In this document: piece by piece, positions 5,364 through 5,635 of the stretch
Layout of the letters: each line of letters starts with the position of its first letter
Numbering within the stretch: position 1 is the first letter of the stretch
DNA from: Clostridia bacterium
GTDB taxonomy: Bacteria > Bacillota_A > Clostridia > Oscillospirales > CAG-272
Assembly: GCA_017935805.1 (NCBI GenBank)
Contig: JAGBGV010000034.1
Span: 1-5,635, forward strand
Length of the DNA: 5,635 nucleotides
Reading direction: 5' to 3'
Notes under the pieces: model-generated
Told to the model about the DNA's origin: nothing
The model's database searches: none
The model's input: only the letters and a program-made list of their open reading frames with translations
Program-made: the position numbers and the translations under genes

Positions 5364-5635
5364 TTCAGCTCCCTCATCTTTTCTTCCACAAGGGCAATTC
5401 GCTGGCTGAGGGTTGGATGACTGTGTTCGATCTTCACAATAAACGGATGGGGGTTAAGGTCTGTGAGATTATCCTTGGACAGCTTTTTCAGCGCAGATAT
5501 CATGCTTTCACCGTAGCCCTTCTTCACAGCAAAGGTGTCGGCACGTCTCTCACAATGACGGGAGAAGGCATTGACCGGCAGCGCGATCAGCTTCATAATC
5601 GGAGTGAGGATCACGCTCATCAGTGCAATGAGAGC
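5360..5635 (-). CDS. M48 family Ste24-like membrane metalloprotease, C-terminal part
   Basis: Only the last 91 residues are inside the window; the frame stays open to the right edge, so the ATG at 5620 is internal and not the start. The fragment begins with the end of a hydrophobic segment (ALIALMSVILTPIMKLIALP). NAFSRHCERRADTFAVKKGYG (22-42) follows, where E29 in the ExxAD motif is the expected third zinc ligand. LKKLSKDNLTDLNPHP (49-64) and IEHSHPTLSQRI (69-80) are hallmarks of Ste24/CAAX-protease-1-type M48 enzymes rather than HtpX. The HEXXH motif would lie outside the window. Bacterial members are integral membrane proteases of unclear substrate; bacteria do not generally make prenylated CAAX proteins, so quality control is a reasonable guess. 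Its stop overlaps the yqeG start (ATGA). Confidence 0.88.
   Translation of the reverse strand, partial: ALIALMSVILTPIMKLIALPVNAFSRHCERRADTFAVKKGYGESMISALKKLSKDNLTDLNPHPFIVKIEHSHPTLSQRIALVEEKMRELK

Overview
The window looks like an ordinary chromosomal stretch from a Gram-positive gut-type Clostridia, most likely an Oscillospiraceae/Ruminococcus-like organism. The evidence is sigma-70/SigA-type promoters with near-consensus boxes, purine-rich GGAGG-type ribosome binding sites, U-tailed hairpin terminators, a DUF3221-like lipoprotein, a YqeG-type phosphatase and a type II pantothenate kinase. This taxonomic reading is an inference from gene content and style; no rRNA or other marker gene is present. 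I see no mobile element, CRISPR array, tRNA or rRNA, and no stretch above 300 bases lacks a gene.

Layout, left to right. Bases 1-325 (minus) hold the N-terminal 108 residues of a NagD-like HAD-IIA phosphatase whose C-terminus lies outside the window. It is divergent from a plus-strand unit: a type II pantothenate kinase (coaW, 456-1304), then a small DUF3221-like lipoprotein (1395-1790), closed by a clear terminator at 1794-1827. A TVP38/TMEM64 (VTT/DedA-like) membrane protein (1911-2642, plus) follows, with its own TTGATA-17-TATAAT promoter. It meets the minus-strand SPFH/stomatin-like gene (2668-3618) at a shared two-way terminator (2627-2656) whose loop contains the TVP38 stop codon. The SPFH gene has a perfect consensus promoter, TTGACA-17-TATAAT, surrounded by repeated GACATA/TATGTC hexamers. 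To its right is a three-gene minus-strand operon read right to left: an M48 Ste24-like metalloprotease (C-terminal 91 residues only), the YqeG HAD phosphatase and an M24 Xaa-Pro-type aminopeptidase, ended by a hairpin at 3725-3753.

How the genes may work together: coaW catalyses the first committed step of CoA synthesis from pantothenate. The right half is membrane and protein-turnover biology (Ste24-like protease, Xaa-Pro peptidase, SPFH scaffold, VTT-domain protein). I do not see a new multi-gene system. The points most worth checking are the promoter arrangement between the HAD gene and coaW, the hexamer array at the SPFH promoter, the SPFH gene standing without a visible NfeD partner and carrying a Cys-Cys tail, and the stop-codon-in-terminator junction.
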